From: Nitrospirota bacterium | GTDB lineage: Bacteria > Nitrospirota > Thermodesulfovibrionia > UBA6902 | Direction of reading: 5' to 3' | Length of the DNA stretch: 64,000 nucleotides | Assembly: GCA_016214845.1 (NCBI GenBank) | Contig: JACRMS010000020.1 | Location: 62,001-126,000 of the forward strand | In this document: positions 33,833 through 43,669 of the stretch, piece after piece | Numbering within the stretch: position 1 is the first letter of the stretch | Layout of the letters: each line of letters opens with the position of its first letter | Notes under the pieces: generated by a model | The model's database searches: none | Told to the model about the DNA's origin: nothing | Seen by the model: the letters and a program-made list of their open reading frames with translations, nothing else | Program-made: the position numbers and the translations under genes

Positions 33833-35224
33833 CTACTTGCTACTTTTTTCTCCTTTCACTTTTAACTGTTTCTGCTTTACCCAACCAATTAAATTTTGCT
33901 GTTTGGCCCTGCTTATTGCAAGCGCGCCTGCCGGGACATCCTTTGTTACCGTAGATCCCGCAGCCACATATGCGCCTCTTTCAATTTTAACAGGAGCGAC
34001 AAGCTGGGAGTCGCTTCCTATAAATACCCCGTTCTCAATAACGGTGGTAAATTTATTCTTTCCGTCATAATTACAGGTGATGGTGCCTGCCCCTATATTA
34101 ACATCTTTGCCGACAACAGCATCTCCGAGATAGGTCAGATGAGACGCCTTTGTCCCGTTGCCGATGTTAGATTTTTTTACTTCTACGAAATTTCCTATCT
34201 TAACATCGCGGCCAATCACGCTGTGGGGCCTGAGATGCGCAAAAGGCCCGATAGTGCTTCCAGTGCCTACTCTGCTTTTTTCAATAAGAGAGTTGTCTTT
34301 GACCGTGACTCCATCTCCGAGAACGCTTTCAGAGACCCTCGCTCCAGGATATATAACGCAATTCTTCCCGATTTTTGTTTTGTCTTCGAGGTAAGTGTTT
34401 GGATAAATGACCGTGTCCTTTCCTATTGTCACAGATGGATGAACGAATGCTGTGCCGGGGTCAATGAACGTAACCCCGTTTTCCATCCATTTTGCAATTA
34501 TCTTTCTTTTTATAATGTCTGAAATTTTGTACAACTCTTCCCTGTTGTTCACTCCGCTTATCTCTTCCGCGGGACAGACATACGCCTCAAGCCTCCTGCC
34601 TGCCCTGGAGACAATCCCTACGATATCGGTGAGATAATATTCGCCAGAGGAACTGTTCATTTTAATCCTGTCGAGATGTTTCAGGACATCAGTCTCCATC
34701 ACATAAACGCCGCTGTTCAATTCTTTACACATGCTCTTTTCTTCAGGTGTGGCGTGCTTATCTTCCACAATACCGGTGACCCTGCCTTTATCATCGCGCA
34801 GGACCCTGCCATAGCCGGACGTTGAATCATCAATAAAAGTCAGAAAAGACAGGACATTTTTATTCCGCCTGTGTTTTGCCAGCAGACCTTTCAATGTATT
34901 TGTAGTTATAAGGGGACAGTCTCCGTTGAGGACAAGCACGGTGCCCTTTATTAATTCCTTTTTAGCGGTTGAAACAGCATCCCCGGTGCCAAGAAGTTTT
35001 TCCTGCACAACGAATGACAGGTGGTCTTCGCCGCTCATTCTTTTCTTAACCGCCTCAGCGCCGTTGCCGATGACTACGACGGTTTGTTGAGGCTTCAGAG
35101 GTTTAACGGCATCAATGGTGTATTGAAGCATAGGCCTTCCCAATATCTTATGAAGGACTTTGGGCAGAAGGGATTTCATCCTCTTTCCTTTGCCCGCTGC
35201 AAGTATAACTACCGACAGGTTCAT
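33833..35224 (-). CDS. glmU: Bifunctional N-acetylglucosamine-1-phosphate uridylyltransferase / glucosamine-1-phosphate acetyltransferase
   Basis: A 463-residue enzyme for the last two steps to UDP-GlcNAc. The N-terminal pyrophosphorylase carries VVILAAGKGKRMKS, VLNGDCPLI and LNSGVYV. The C-terminal left-handed beta-helix acetyltransferase carries hexapeptide repeats from about residue 255 (GKDTVIYPNTYLED onward) and the KASHLTYLGDAVVG and NIGAGTITCNYDGKNK active-site motifs. It is upstream of glmS, separated by a simple repeat. Confidence 0.97.
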   Translation of the reverse strand: MNLSVVILAAGKGKRMKSLLPKVLHKILGRPMLQYTIDAVKPLKPQQTVVVIGNGAEAVKKRMSGEDHLSFVVQEKLLGTGDAVSTAKKELIKGTVLVLNGDCPLITTNTLKGLLAKHRRNKNVLSFLTFIDDSTSGYGRVLRDDKGRVTGIVEDKHATPEEKSMCKELNSGVYVMETDVLKHLDRIKMNSSSGEYYLTDIVGIVSRAGRRLEAYVCPAEEISGVNNREELYKISDIIKRKIIAKWMENGVTFIDPGTAFVHPSVTIGKDTVIYPNTYLEDKTKIGKNCVIYPGARVSESVLGDGVTVKDNSLIEKSRVGTGSTIGPFAHLRPHSVIGRDVKIGNFVEVKKSNIGNGTKASHLTYLGDAVVGKDVNIGAGTITCNYDGKNKFTTVIENGVFIGSDSQLVAPVKIERGAYVAAGSTVTKDVPAGALAISRAKQQNLIGWVKQKQLKVKGEKSSK

Positions 35225-35310
35225 TTGAATATGATAAACTTTTATCGCCTTGTTTGCAATTTGGTTACATTATTTAATTCGGTATTTTAATTAAACATCT
35301 TAATTCCAAC

Positions 35311-36390
35311 TTACAACTGCACATACTCCTTCAGCAGCGCTGGATACATAAAGGGATTGAACAAAATGTTTGTCATGAAATAACATTCGTGCGTGCAATA
35401 GCAGCTTTTGTTCTGAATTGATTGCAGGACCTTCTGCGCCCCGCTGTCTTTCAATATTTTTCTCAGATCGTAACCGTTGTCTCTAACATTTCCCATCTTC
35501 ATATTAAATGATTCGCAGGGATAAACATCTCCTGTCTCTGTCAGGACAAGGTTCAACTTCCCCGCGTAGCATGGGACCAATTGTTTCTTCTGAATCATTG
35601 TCTCATAGATCAACCTGCGCTGAAGTATGTCCTGGGCAGCTTTCAGCTTTGCCCCTTTGAAGCTGTAGATGCCGGAAACTTTTTTCTTCAGGTTTGTTGC
35701 CAGCCTGTCAATGGTTTTATGATACTTTTCAATGTCAACATCCTTCAGCCCTTTATCGGAAACACTTCCCCTTATAAGCGACACGGTGTGGGTCCTGACC
35801 TTGTCCAGCCCGTTGACAAAGTCAATAAGTCCATCAATATGGCGCTGGTTTGCGGAACAAAAAACCGTGTTTATGCCGAGGTCGAAATTCGGGTATGCGT
35901 CAAGCAGTTCACCGAGGACTTTGTATGTTTGCAGAGTCTTCTGGAAACTCCCCTTCATTCCCCTGATCGAATCATGCACACCTTCCAGTCCTTCCATGGA
36001 AAGCTTCACGACTATCGTGCTTCTTTTGCAGTGTTTCAGAATCGCTTCGATCTTCTCTCTGATCACACCGGTGAGCAGTCCGTTGGTCGGGAAGAGGATT
36101 ATTGCAGGCTTGTTTCTTTCATAAAATATTTTTGTGATCTCAACTATGTCATCCCTCAGAAATATTTCGCCCCCTGAGAATGCGAGCCAGAGGAGGCTGC
36201 CAAGTGATGAAGATATTTTTTCAATCTCACCGAGGGACAATTCGGGCAGACTCTCTTTCTTTTTTTCCCCGGAGAGGTAAAAACAGAAGGGGCATCTGAG
36301 ATTACATCTTCTGGTGAGGAAGAAGGTCAATTGGACCGGGCTTCGTTTCCAGAAGACTGAACCGATATGGCGAAAAGGAGAGTAGGGCAT
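35311..36390 (-). CDS. Radical SAM protein with SPASM-like C-terminus
   Basis: A 359-residue radical SAM enzyme. The cluster motif CNLRCPFC (CXXXCXXC, about residues 29-36) and the SAM-binding FSGGEIFLRDD are clear. The C-terminal cysteines (CYAGKLNLVLTETGDVYPCES and later CYCTHECYF) form a twitch/SPASM region for auxiliary Fe-S clusters. The substrate cannot be told from sequence. The family includes peptide-modifying and heme- or cofactor-related enzymes. The ATG at 36390 is chosen; a GTG four codons upstream lies within a repeat. It directly follows a glycosyltransferase gene, so a role in envelope glycan or glycopeptide modification is possible. Confidence 0.85.
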   Translation of the reverse strand: MPYSPFRHIGSVFWKRSPVQLTFFLTRRCNLRCPFCFYLSGEKKKESLPELSLGEIEKISSSLGSLLWLAFSGGEIFLRDDIVEITKIFYERNKPAIILFPTNGLLTGVIREKIEAILKHCKRSTIVVKLSMEGLEGVHDSIRGMKGSFQKTLQTYKVLGELLDAYPNFDLGINTVFCSANQRHIDGLIDFVNGLDKVRTHTVSLIRGSVSDKGLKDVDIEKYHKTIDRLATNLKKKVSGIYSFKGAKLKAAQDILQRRLIYETMIQKKQLVPCYAGKLNLVLTETGDVYPCESFNMKMGNVRDNGYDLRKILKDSGAQKVLQSIQNKSCYCTHECYFMTNILFNPFMYPALLKEYVQL

Positions 36391-36391
36391 A

Positions 36392-37492
36392 TTAGTATCC
36401 ACAGATTACACAGATAGCGCAGATTAAAAAAAACATCTGAGTAAATCCGCGTAATCTGTGGCCTTTTAAGTATTCAATCACTCCAGCAATTGCCCCGGTC
36501 CCGACCGGAAGGGGATAGAGCATACTGTAGTATATTAAAGCCTGCGCGGTGAATAAAATGCCCTTTGTCTCAAAAAATGCCTTTAACAATCTCCTGCTTA
36601 TAAATGCATTCAGGATGAAGAGGAGAAGCAGAACGAATAATAAGGCAGGCTGTTGCAAAACCGCCATTACGGCCAGGGTTATCACGCTCAGAAGATATGA
36701 AGCAACATCGGTCTTTAATTCTACCGAGGCAGTGCCGGAGTCTGAGAGCAGGTCTTTGTTTTTCAACGAATACATGTTCCAGTATTTGGATTTCCGGTAG
36801 GCGTTCTTCAACGATCTAAGGAGAGAAAAATTAAATATGTGCTGCACCTGGATTTCAGGCTCCATAATAAGCCTGCATCCCATCCTCCTCAGCCTATGGC
36901 TGAACTCAACGTCCTCGATGATCGGCAGAAAAACTTCAGGGAAGCCGTCGCTATTTTTAAAGGTCTCAGCGTCAATTATCATTGCATGGGCGGCGATATA
37001 ATCGGGGTCCTCAATGTTTTTGGTCTCGGAATAATTTATGTACACAGACTGAAAGATGCTGAAGAAATTATTGTCATAAGGCATTCGGGTATATGTGCCC
37101 CCGATGATAACCCCTCCTTGATTTTCCTTGCTCCTCTCCTTATTTAAGGGGAGGCCGGGTGGGGTTATGGGGTGTGAAGACACGAATGCCCTGTTTGCAA
37201 TCGCCAGCGTATCTTTCTGAAAGATGCAGTCTGCGTCGGTGAAGAAGATGATCTCGCCGCTGCTGTTCTCTGCCCCGGTGTTACGCGCCTTTGATGTCCC
37301 TGAGCGTTTTTCAAGGCTGATGAGTTTGCAGGGAAACTTTTTAATGACCTCAAAGGAACCGTCTTCTGAACGGTCATCAACAACGATGACTTCAAAGTTC
37401 TTATATTCGGAGGCAAATACGGACTCAAGACATTTGCCTATGGTCGCGGCCTTATTGTAATTCGGGATGACTACGGAGATACTTTTTTCCAT
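36392..37492 (-). CDS. Family 2 glycosyltransferase, membrane-associated
   Basis: A 366-residue GT-A glycosyltransferase. SVVIPNYNKAATIGKCLESV begins the protein; VVDDRSEDGS and FFTDADC (84-90, the DXD-type metal site) are intact. A transmembrane C-terminal part (about residues 260-345) anchors it. Residues about 107-130 (SHPITPPGLPLNKERSKENQ) come from an in-frame palindromic repeat inserted after the DXD strand. The last 23 or so residues (GHRLRGFTQ...CAICVICGY) come from a second, CAGATT-type repeat. It is uncertain whether the enzyme tolerates both; the frame is unbroken. The stop lies one base before the radical SAM start. Confidence 0.88.
   Translation of the reverse strand: MEKSISVVIPNYNKAATIGKCLESVFASEYKNFEVIVVDDRSEDGSFEVIKKFPCKLISLEKRSGTSKARNTGAENSSGEIIFFTDADCIFQKDTLAIANRAFVSSHPITPPGLPLNKERSKENQGGVIIGGTYTRMPYDNNFFSIFQSVYINYSETKNIEDPDYIAAHAMIIDAETFKNSDGFPEVFLPIIEDVEFSHRLRRMGCRLIMEPEIQVQHIFNFSLLRSLKNAYRKSKYWNMYSLKNKDLLSDSGTASVELKTDVASYLLSVITLAVMAVLQQPALLFVLLLLFILNAFISRRLLKAFFETKGILFTAQALIYYSMLYPLPVGTGAIAGVIEYLKGHRLRGFTQMFFLICAICVICGY
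36397..36462. repeat. CAGATT-type palindrome coding the glycosyltransferase C-terminus
   Basis: Third copy of the element at 3684: ATCCACAGATTACACAGAT on the left, GTAATCTGTGG on the right. It is fully inside the 3' end of the glycosyltransferase gene and is translated in frame. Confidence 0.8.
37106..37172. repeat. Palindromic repeat inserted in frame in the glycosyltransferase gene
   Basis: GATAACCCCTCCTTG at the left end is inverted against GGGGTTATGGGG at the right, around CTCCTCTCCTTATTTAAGG and GGAGGCCGGG. It adds about 22 codons without breaking the frame. Confidence 0.75.
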
Positions 37493-37567
37493 TTCGATTG
37501 TTTATTATAATATACCCTAAGAAAGGCTGAAGGCAAAAGGAAGAAGCCTGGAAAAAAGGAGAGAAGA

Positions 37568-37837
37568 ATGGCGAAAAAGATAGCGGTACTCGTCAGGGAC
37601 AGAAAGCCTGAGGCGTTGAGGATGGCGGTCGGGGCCACGCTTGCAAATGACCAGGTAACAGTATTTGTCATGGATGATGAACTTGAGGAAGATGAAGATA
37701 TATTGCTGAACCTGGAAATGCTGAGCTCGTTAAAGGCCCGGATAATCTCCAATAACAAAAAGAACAAGTTTGAACAGAAAACCACAGAAGAGATCGCCGC
37801 GCTGCTTGCAGACTATGATGTTGTAGTCCCTTACTGA
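37568..37837 (+). CDS. DsrE-like small hypothetical protein
   Basis: An 89-residue soluble protein beginning MAKKIAVLVRDRKPEALRMA with a central VTVFVMDDELEEDED. The alternating strand/helix pattern resembles the DsrE/F-like fold, but no catalytic Cys is present, so a sulfur-relay role is not supported. GGAGAGAAG precedes the ATG. It lies 82 bp before tig on the same strand. Confidence 0.7.
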   Translation: MAKKIAVLVRDRKPEALRMAVGATLANDQVTVFVMDDELEEDEDILLNLEMLSSLKARIISNNKKNKFEQKTTEEIAALLADYDVVVPY

Positions 37838-37919
37838 TTACAGTTCTCAACCGTCAACTCATTGACAAATTGCGTGTATAATTCTAAATTATAATCAAAC
37901 TAAAAATTCGAGGTATTCA

Positions 37920-39188
37920 ATGCTCAATAAAGTAGAAGCACTATCGCCGACAACAAAAAGGCTCCAGATCAATATCCCGCCGGACGTCATCAAGTCCGAA
38001 ACGGACAGCGTTTACAGCAAGCTCAGCAGCACCACTAAGATACCGGGCTTCAGGCCTGGCAAGGTACCTAAGGCCATTCTTGAAAAGAGGTTCAGCAAGA
38101 ACGTTGAGGCCGAGGTCATTGAAAAGATCGTACCCAGGTATTATCTGGAGGCCCTCAAGGAGGCGAATTTAGAGCCGGTCAGCTATCCCAACATAGACGA
38201 TAAAATAGAGATTGTGCCGGGACAGCCGCTTTCATTCAGTGTGACAGTGGAGGTAAAGCCGGAAATTGGTGAGATAAAATATGAAGGCATCGTGCTGAAA
38301 GAAAAGGCCGTCACGATTGAAGAAGAGGATGTTGAAAAAACCCTTAAGCTGATGCAGGAGAGCAAGGCGTTGTTTACTGTTACAGAAGAAGCGTTGAATG
38401 AAGACGACATGGCCATCATCGATTGCAATGCCTTTGTTGATGGTAATGAGATCAAGGAAATGTCATACAAGGAATATCCCATGCTCCTTGGCCCTGATGC
38501 GATGCCCAGGGAATTCGTCAGCGCCTTGACCGGCAAGAAGAAAGGCGATACTGTTGAGGCGAAGATAACCATGGAGCAGGACAACCCGAACAAGGTTATT
38601 GCGGGAAAAGAGGTTTTATTTAAAATAAATATTACAGAGGCCAAGAAGAAAAATGTCCCGCCACTGGATGATGAATTTGCAAAGGAAGCCGAATGCGGCA
38701 GCCTTGATGAGCTGAAAAACAAGGTCCGTGAAAATCTCTCCGCCAGAAAGAAAAGCCAGATAAATCTGGAATACAAAAAGGACATCCTGAACGAACTGAT
38801 CAATAAACACGCTTTTGACATACCGGACTCTATGCTGCATGGTGAGATTGAATCCCTGATCTACCAGGCGAAGCAGAATGCGGAGAGAAAGGGCGAGGCC
38901 GTAACAACCCCCGACGAAGAATTGAAAAGGCAATATGAGACAACCGCAAAAGAAAACGTCAAGGGCGTGCTCCTGCTCGAGGCAATCGGCAGGCAGGCAC
39001 ACATCGAGGTAAGCGATGCCGATGTTAAGGAAGCGGTCGGTGAGATCGCGGCCCGTAACGGCATGAAACCTGAAGAGGTGATGCGGCTTTACAGCATGAG
39101 AGAAGGCTCATTGGACGCCATGAAAAGCAGGCTGTTTGCGGACAAGGTCCTCGAATTTATCTTAGGCAAAGCGAAGATAGAAAATTAA
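37920..39188 (+). CDS. tig: Trigger factor
   Basis: A 422-residue ribosome-associated chaperone/prolyl isomerase. The N-terminal ribosome-docking domain carries [19 protein letters not shown] (about residues 38-56). A degenerate FKBP-like middle domain (about 150-240) and a long helical C-terminal substrate cradle follow. It heads the conserved tig-clpP-clpX run, coupling folding of new chains with ATP-dependent proteolysis. Confidence 0.96.
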   Translation: MLNKVEALSPTTKRLQINIPPDVIKSETDSVYSKLSSTTKIPGFRPGKVPKAILEKRFSKNVEAEVIEKIVPRYYLEALKEANLEPVSYPNIDDKIEIVPGQPLSFSVTVEVKPEIGEIKYEGIVLKEKAVTIEEEDVEKTLKLMQESKALFTVTEEALNEDDMAIIDCNAFVDGNEIKEMSYKEYPMLLGPDAMPREFVSALTGKKKGDTVEAKITMEQDNPNKVIAGKEVLFKINITEAKKKNVPPLDDEFAKEAECGSLDELKNKVRENLSARKKSQINLEYKKDILNELINKHAFDIPDSMLHGEIESLIYQAKQNAERKGEAVTTPDEELKRQYETTAKENVKGVLLLEAIGRQAHIEVSDADVKEAVGEIAARNGMKPEEVMRLYSMREGSLDAMKSRLFADKVLEFILGKAKIEN

Positions 39189-39234
39189 CGGGGTGTATCG
39201 CGATACGCCTCTACTTTCCAACCAAGGAGACAAA

Positions 39235-39831
39235 ATGAGTTTAATACCTATTGTAATAGAACAAACCGGCAGGTCTGAAAGAGCGTATGATATCTATTCA
39301 AGGCTTCTGAAAGACAGGATCGTCTTTATAGGCACTCCCATTGACGATATAGTGTCAAATACGGTCATTGCCCAGCTGCTTTTTCTTCAGACCGAAGACG
39401 CTGAAAAAGACATTCACCTTTATATAAATTCTCCAGGCGGCGTTGTTTCCTCGGGCCTCGCGATCTATGACACGATGCAATACATCAAGCCTGACATATC
39501 CACATACTGCATCGGGCAGGCAGCCAGTATGGGCGCACTGCTTTTGACCGCGGGCACAAAAGGGAAAAGGTTTGTGCTGCCCAATTCCCGCGTCATGATA
39601 CACCAGCCCATAGGAGGTTTCTACGGGCAGGCCACCGATGTGGAGATCCACGCAAGGGAGATCCTGAAGATGAAGGACAATCTCAATAAGATCCTCGCAA
39701 AACACACAGGCCAGACTCTTGAAAAGATACAGGTTGACACCGAAAGGGATTATTTCATGTCCGGGCAGGAGGCCAAGGACTACGGCCTCGTTGATGAAGT
39801 GATAGAGACCCTGAAAAAGCGGGCGGAATAA
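39235..39831 (+). CDS. clpP: ATP-dependent Clp protease proteolytic subunit
   Basis: A 198-residue serine peptidase. The catalytic triad is S98 ([11 protein letters not shown]), H123 ([11 protein letters not shown]) and D172 (TERDYFM). The ATG at 39235 ([10 protein letters not shown]) is used because AAGGAG lies five bases upstream and homology begins there; a frame start 14 codons earlier lacks both. It works with ClpX encoded next door. Confidence 0.97.
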   Translation: MSLIPIVIEQTGRSERAYDIYSRLLKDRIVFIGTPIDDIVSNTVIAQLLFLQTEDAEKDIHLYINSPGGVVSSGLAIYDTMQYIKPDISTYCIGQAASMGALLLTAGTKGKRFVLPNSRVMIHQPIGGFYGQATDVEIHAREILKMKDNLNKILAKHTGQTLEKIQVDTERDYFMSGQEAKDYGLVDEVIETLKKRAE

Positions 39832-39855
39832 TCAAGGTAATTTTGGAGACTCACT

Positions 39856-41109
39856 ATGAATGATAAAAAAACAAACAAAAGCGAAAACAGTATTCTAACA
39901 TGCTCTTTCTGCGGCAAGACCCAGAAGGAGGTAAGGAAGCTCATTGCGGGGCCTACAGTGTATATCTGCGATGAATGCATAAACCTCTGTAACGAAATAA
40001 TGGCAGAGGAGTTCAGTTCATCCTTTGACATCAATATCACGCAGAAGATCCCCACGCCAAAGGAGATAAAGCACTTTCTTAGTGATTACGTAATAGAGCA
40101 GGATCATGCCAAGAAGATCCTGTCAGTGGCGGTGCACAATCATTACAAGAGGGTTAACAGCCCCAAGCAGGCCGATATAGAATTGCAAAAGAGCAACATC
40201 CTTCTCATCGGCCCGACCGGAACAGGCAAGACCATTCTCGCGCAGACGCTCGCGAAATTCCTTGACGTACCTTTTACCATTGCTGACGCCACAACTCTTA
40301 CGGAAGCGGGATATGTCGGGGAAGACGTTGAGAACATTATCCTCAAGCTCATACAGGCGGCGGATTATGACGTTGAAAGGGCGCAGCGCGGCATCATCTA
40401 CATTGACGAGATCGACAAGATAAGCCGTAAGACCGAGAACGTTTCAATAACGAGAGATGTCTCAGGCGAAGGTGTTCAGCAGGCGCTTCTGAAAATCATA
40501 GAAGGCACCATCGCGAATGTCCCGCCCCAGGGCGGCAGGAAACACCCGCAGCAGGAATATATCCCGGTCAACACCGCCAACATACTCTTTATCTGCGGAG
40601 GCGCGTTTATCGGCCTTGAAAAAATAATAGAGGAGAGGATCGGCAAGAAGGTTGTCGGCTTTGGTTCAGAGCCGAAGGTGCACGGCAAAAAAATAGATGA
40701 GTCGCTCAAGCATGTGCAGCCCCAGGACCTGATCAAGTACGGGCTTATCCCTGAATTCGTGGGCAGGCTTCCTGTTGTTGCAACACTGGAAGAGCTGAGC
40801 GAATCAGCGCTTGTGAGGATACTTACGGAACCAAAGAACGCGATTATAAAACAGTACCAGAGGCTTCTCTCGTTTGATAATGTTAAGCTGAAATTCACAG
40901 AGACCGCGCTTGCGGCCATTGCAAAAGAGGCCATCAGGCGCAAGACCGGCGCGCGCGGACTGAGGGCGATCCTCGAAGAAATTATGCTTGACGTGATGTA
41001 CGAAATGCCGTCACAGAGCGAAGTCAGGGAATGTTTGATAACGGAAGAAGTGGTCACCAAGAAGGAAAAGCCTATCCTCGGCTACAAAGAACACGCAGAG
41101 TCCGCATAG
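39856..41109 (+). CDS. clpX: ATP-dependent Clp protease ATP-binding subunit ClpX
   Basis: A 417-residue AAA+ unfoldase. The N-terminal zinc-binding domain has [11 protein letters not shown] and CDECINLC (about residues 15-45). Walker A is GPTGTGKT, Walker [11 protein letters not shown], the ClpP-docking loop IGF appears as VVGFGSE, and sensor 2 is [10 protein letters not shown]. It ends only 22 bp from the convergent giant cytochrome gene. Confidence 0.97.
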   Translation: MNDKKTNKSENSILTCSFCGKTQKEVRKLIAGPTVYICDECINLCNEIMAEEFSSSFDINITQKIPTPKEIKHFLSDYVIEQDHAKKILSVAVHNHYKRVNSPKQADIELQKSNILLIGPTGTGKTILAQTLAKFLDVPFTIADATTLTEAGYVGEDVENIILKLIQAADYDVERAQRGIIYIDEIDKISRKTENVSITRDVSGEGVQQALLKIIEGTIANVPPQGGRKHPQQEYIPVNTANILFICGGAFIGLEKIIEERIGKKVVGFGSEPKVHGKKIDESLKHVQPQDLIKYGLIPEFVGRLPVVATLEELSESALVRILTEPKNAIIKQYQRLLSFDNVKLKFTETALAAIAKEAIRRKTGARGLRAILEEIMLDVMYEMPSQSEVRECLITEEVVTKKEKPILGYKEHAESA

Positions 41110-41131
41110 GGCAGGAAGAAAGTTAGCGTTC

Positions 41132-43669
41132 CTATTTCGGCATTCCCTGCGCGAATGAGCCCTTTTCCACCCTCTCATTGGGATCATGATAATATTTAAA
41201 CCTGAAAAGCGCGTCAAGGCCATGGCAGTCGATGCACAGCAGGCTGTAAGTCTGCATCCTGAGAAAACTGTTGGTTGCTGTGCCTTCAACATTCGCGCCC
41301 GTGCCTTTGTTATGAAATTTCGGGTCCCATTGATGAACGTTGTGACACGACGGGCATGAGATATTGCCGACTGACACGTTCTTCCCTGTATGCTGCTCAA
41401 AGAGCGGGAAATAGTTGGGCTTCCCCTTTGCATCTTTTCCAACGTTGGTAATAAGCTGCCCTTCAGGATGAGAGGCAATTGTGGGGACCTTGTTTTTTGC
41501 AACGCCGTTATCAGAGTGACAGGAATTACACATCATGTCCATCAGGTTGCCCCCTTTTGCAAAGCTTTGTCCCCAGAGTTTTAATTTGTTCTTGCCGTTG
41601 TGAACAATATGACAGACGCCGCACGGGCCTGATTCAGCAGGGGTCTCTCCGGTAATATTTTTTGAATCAGGCGCGGTAACAATCATGTCGTGGTCGGTCC
41701 TTTCAATATAGCTTTGTTCGGGATGGCAGTTCCCGCAGAGACTGGAAGACGGTGAGTTTGCAAGCCTCAGGAAACTGTTTTGTGAAGTGCCCTCAACGGT
41801 TGAATGATCTCCCGGTATAATTTTTGCGGGGTCCCAGCGGTGAGGGTCGTGGCAGGTCTGGCATGCCATCAGGCCGCTTTTCGATACCTTCCCGTTTTTG
41901 TCAAAAAGCGGCAGGGTGGTGGTGAGCCCTTTTTCTGCAGGAGTGATATTTAAGGGATGGGAATAGTCCTTCACTATTTTTTTCTTTGCCATGCCGTTTT
42001 CATTATGGCAGCTTATGCACAAGTCCTGCACGACCTGCCCGCTCTTCGTGGTTATTTCCCTGGCCCAGAGGTAGCTTTTCTGGCCTCCGTGCACGTTGTG
42101 ACAGGACCCGCATAGCCCTGACTGGGCCGGCGTTTGGTCAAGGTAATTTTTTGTCTCAGGGGCGACCTTCGCGATATCATGCTTGGAGTCGGCAATGTAA
42201 AATTTATTGCTGTGACATTCCTTGCACAGATCAGGAGCGGACCTTCTGAGAAAGGATGTTTTATTGTCACCCTTTATGTCTTTCCTTATCTCTCCTTCAG
42301 CGGAATCAGCGCGCCATCTGTGAGGGTCATGGCAGGTCGCGCATGTGACATTGCCGCCTTTGTCCTGGATGCCGAATTTATTGAAAAGCGGAAGGGTCAA
42401 CTTGTCCTTTTCGACCCCGATAACTGTCAGCAATGTGTCCGGCGAGTTGCTTTCAAAGGGGTTAACATCCACAGGATGACGATAGTCTACCGGAATGGCC
42501 TTCTCCGCGATATTTCCCTTACTGTGACAACTGAGGCAGAGCCGTGTAGTGAAGTCCGTCCCTTCTCCGGCCTTTCTGGCCTCTTTATGCGGCAGGTGAC
42601 AGGGCGAACAAATGCCCGACTCTGCTACGTTCTTTCCGTCAAGATTCTTTTCTCCCGGTGCGGAATTCTGGAGATTGTGTTTTGTGACCTCAATATATTT
42701 TTTATCGGTATGGCAGGTCAGACACAGCGTGGACTTGTTGTCCCTTTTGATCAATAACAGTTTCTCCTCGATCTTGTTATTGTGCACCTTATGACATGTC
42801 TGGCATATGATCTCGGCATTGAACCCTAATTCCGCCCCTTTCTGAAACAGCTCTTCCGGTATCTTCACTTTTTCAGGTTTTACATTTATGACGTGATAGT
42901 GGTTCCTTTTGCCGTCAGGGGTAAAGATGTTTTTGTCCGTATGGCATTCGAGGCAGAGGCGGGAGTCCTTTGCGCTCTCTATAAGGAAACTTGCGTTCGG
43001 AGACCCGTGGACCGTGTGGCAGGTTTCACAGATGATCTGGTTCTTCCCGTCCCCGATTACAGCGCCGTAAGAAACGAGGGCCTTCGGAATCTCTTTCTCT
43101 CCCGGGCCGACAGGGTGGTTGCCGAAGGCAGTTCCCCCGTCCTTGTCAGCGTGGCACATTACGCACATTGCTGAGTTCTTGTTTGACGTCCTGACAAAGA
43201 TGGTCCTCTCCATCCCCATCTCGCTCGGCACTCCGTGCGCGGTGTGGCAGGTAAAGCACTGCATCTTGCCGTCTTTGTCCAGCGGAAATATTTTCGGTAT
43301 CTTCATTGAGGCGGGAGGCGGCTGGTTGATCTTGTGCCTTAAGTCATTATATACCCTTGCCCTCGAATCAACTACGCTTCCGTCGTGACATGAAAAACAC
43401 ATCTCGGGCTTTGCCACGGTCTTTTCACTTGTATACGGCACAAGGTCCGAGCCCCTTCCCTCGATATAGAAGGTGTCTATCCAGTTGTAATGGCATATCG
43501 CGCATTCTTTGGCCGAATCCGGATTTCTCGGCGCAGTTTCCGAGGCGGCCGAAATGCTTTCAAAATAAAAAATGCAAAATGCAAAATGCAAGATCAGGGA
43601 TATTTTTAATATATTCTTTCCCCGGACTTTTGACTTCTGACTTTTGACTTCTGACATCTCCCCTGTCAT
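41132..43669 (-). CDS. Giant multiheme cytochrome c, 20 CXXCH motifs (module A)
   Basis: An 845-residue exported cytochrome with 20 CXXCH heme-binding motifs spread evenly from residue about 55 to 825. Repeated units of the form CxxCHDPHxWDP, SFLR, LCxxCH and GPCGxCHxVHN show internal duplication. The end (CIDCHGLDALFRFKYYHDP) is almost identical to that of the paralogue at 57354. The N-terminus is charged and then hydrophobic (LKISLILHFAFCIFYF), fitting a signal peptide, but much of it is encoded by short tandem repeats. The ATG overlaps the NHL gene by 4 bp (ATGA). It probably acts as an extended periplasmic or extracellular heme wire. I see no exact named homologue. Confidence 0.88.
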   Translation of the reverse strand: MTGEMSEVKSQKSKVRGKNILKISLILHFAFCIFYFESISAASETAPRNPDSAKECAICHYNWIDTFYIEGRGSDLVPYTSEKTVAKPEMCFSCHDGSVVDSRARVYNDLRHKINQPPPASMKIPKIFPLDKDGKMQCFTCHTAHGVPSEMGMERTIFVRTSNKNSAMCVMCHADKDGGTAFGNHPVGPGEKEIPKALVSYGAVIGDGKNQIICETCHTVHGSPNASFLIESAKDSRLCLECHTDKNIFTPDGKRNHYHVINVKPEKVKIPEELFQKGAELGFNAEIICQTCHKVHNNKIEEKLLLIKRDNKSTLCLTCHTDKKYIEVTKHNLQNSAPGEKNLDGKNVAESGICSPCHLPHKEARKAGEGTDFTTRLCLSCHSKGNIAEKAIPVDYRHPVDVNPFESNSPDTLLTVIGVEKDKLTLPLFNKFGIQDKGGNVTCATCHDPHRWRADSAEGEIRKDIKGDNKTSFLRRSAPDLCKECHSNKFYIADSKHDIAKVAPETKNYLDQTPAQSGLCGSCHNVHGGQKSYLWAREITTKSGQVVQDLCISCHNENGMAKKKIVKDYSHPLNITPAEKGLTTTLPLFDKNGKVSKSGLMACQTCHDPHRWDPAKIIPGDHSTVEGTSQNSFLRLANSPSSSLCGNCHPEQSYIERTDHDMIVTAPDSKNITGETPAESGPCGVCHIVHNGKNKLKLWGQSFAKGGNLMDMMCNSCHSDNGVAKNKVPTIASHPEGQLITNVGKDAKGKPNYFPLFEQHTGKNVSVGNISCPSCHNVHQWDPKFHNKGTGANVEGTATNSFLRMQTYSLLCIDCHGLDALFRFKYYHDPNERVEKGSFAQGMPK
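43565..43657. repeat. Simple tandem repeats in the 5' end of the giant cytochrome gene
   Basis: AAAATGCAAAATGCAAAATG (about 43569-43592) and two copies of a 14-bp unit GACTTTTGACTTCT (43625-43652) lie in the codons for the N-terminal charged region and signal peptide. Related AAAGTC stretches occur in intergenic gaps (19410-19440, 20925-20940). Slippage here would change the start region of the protein. Confidence 0.7.
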
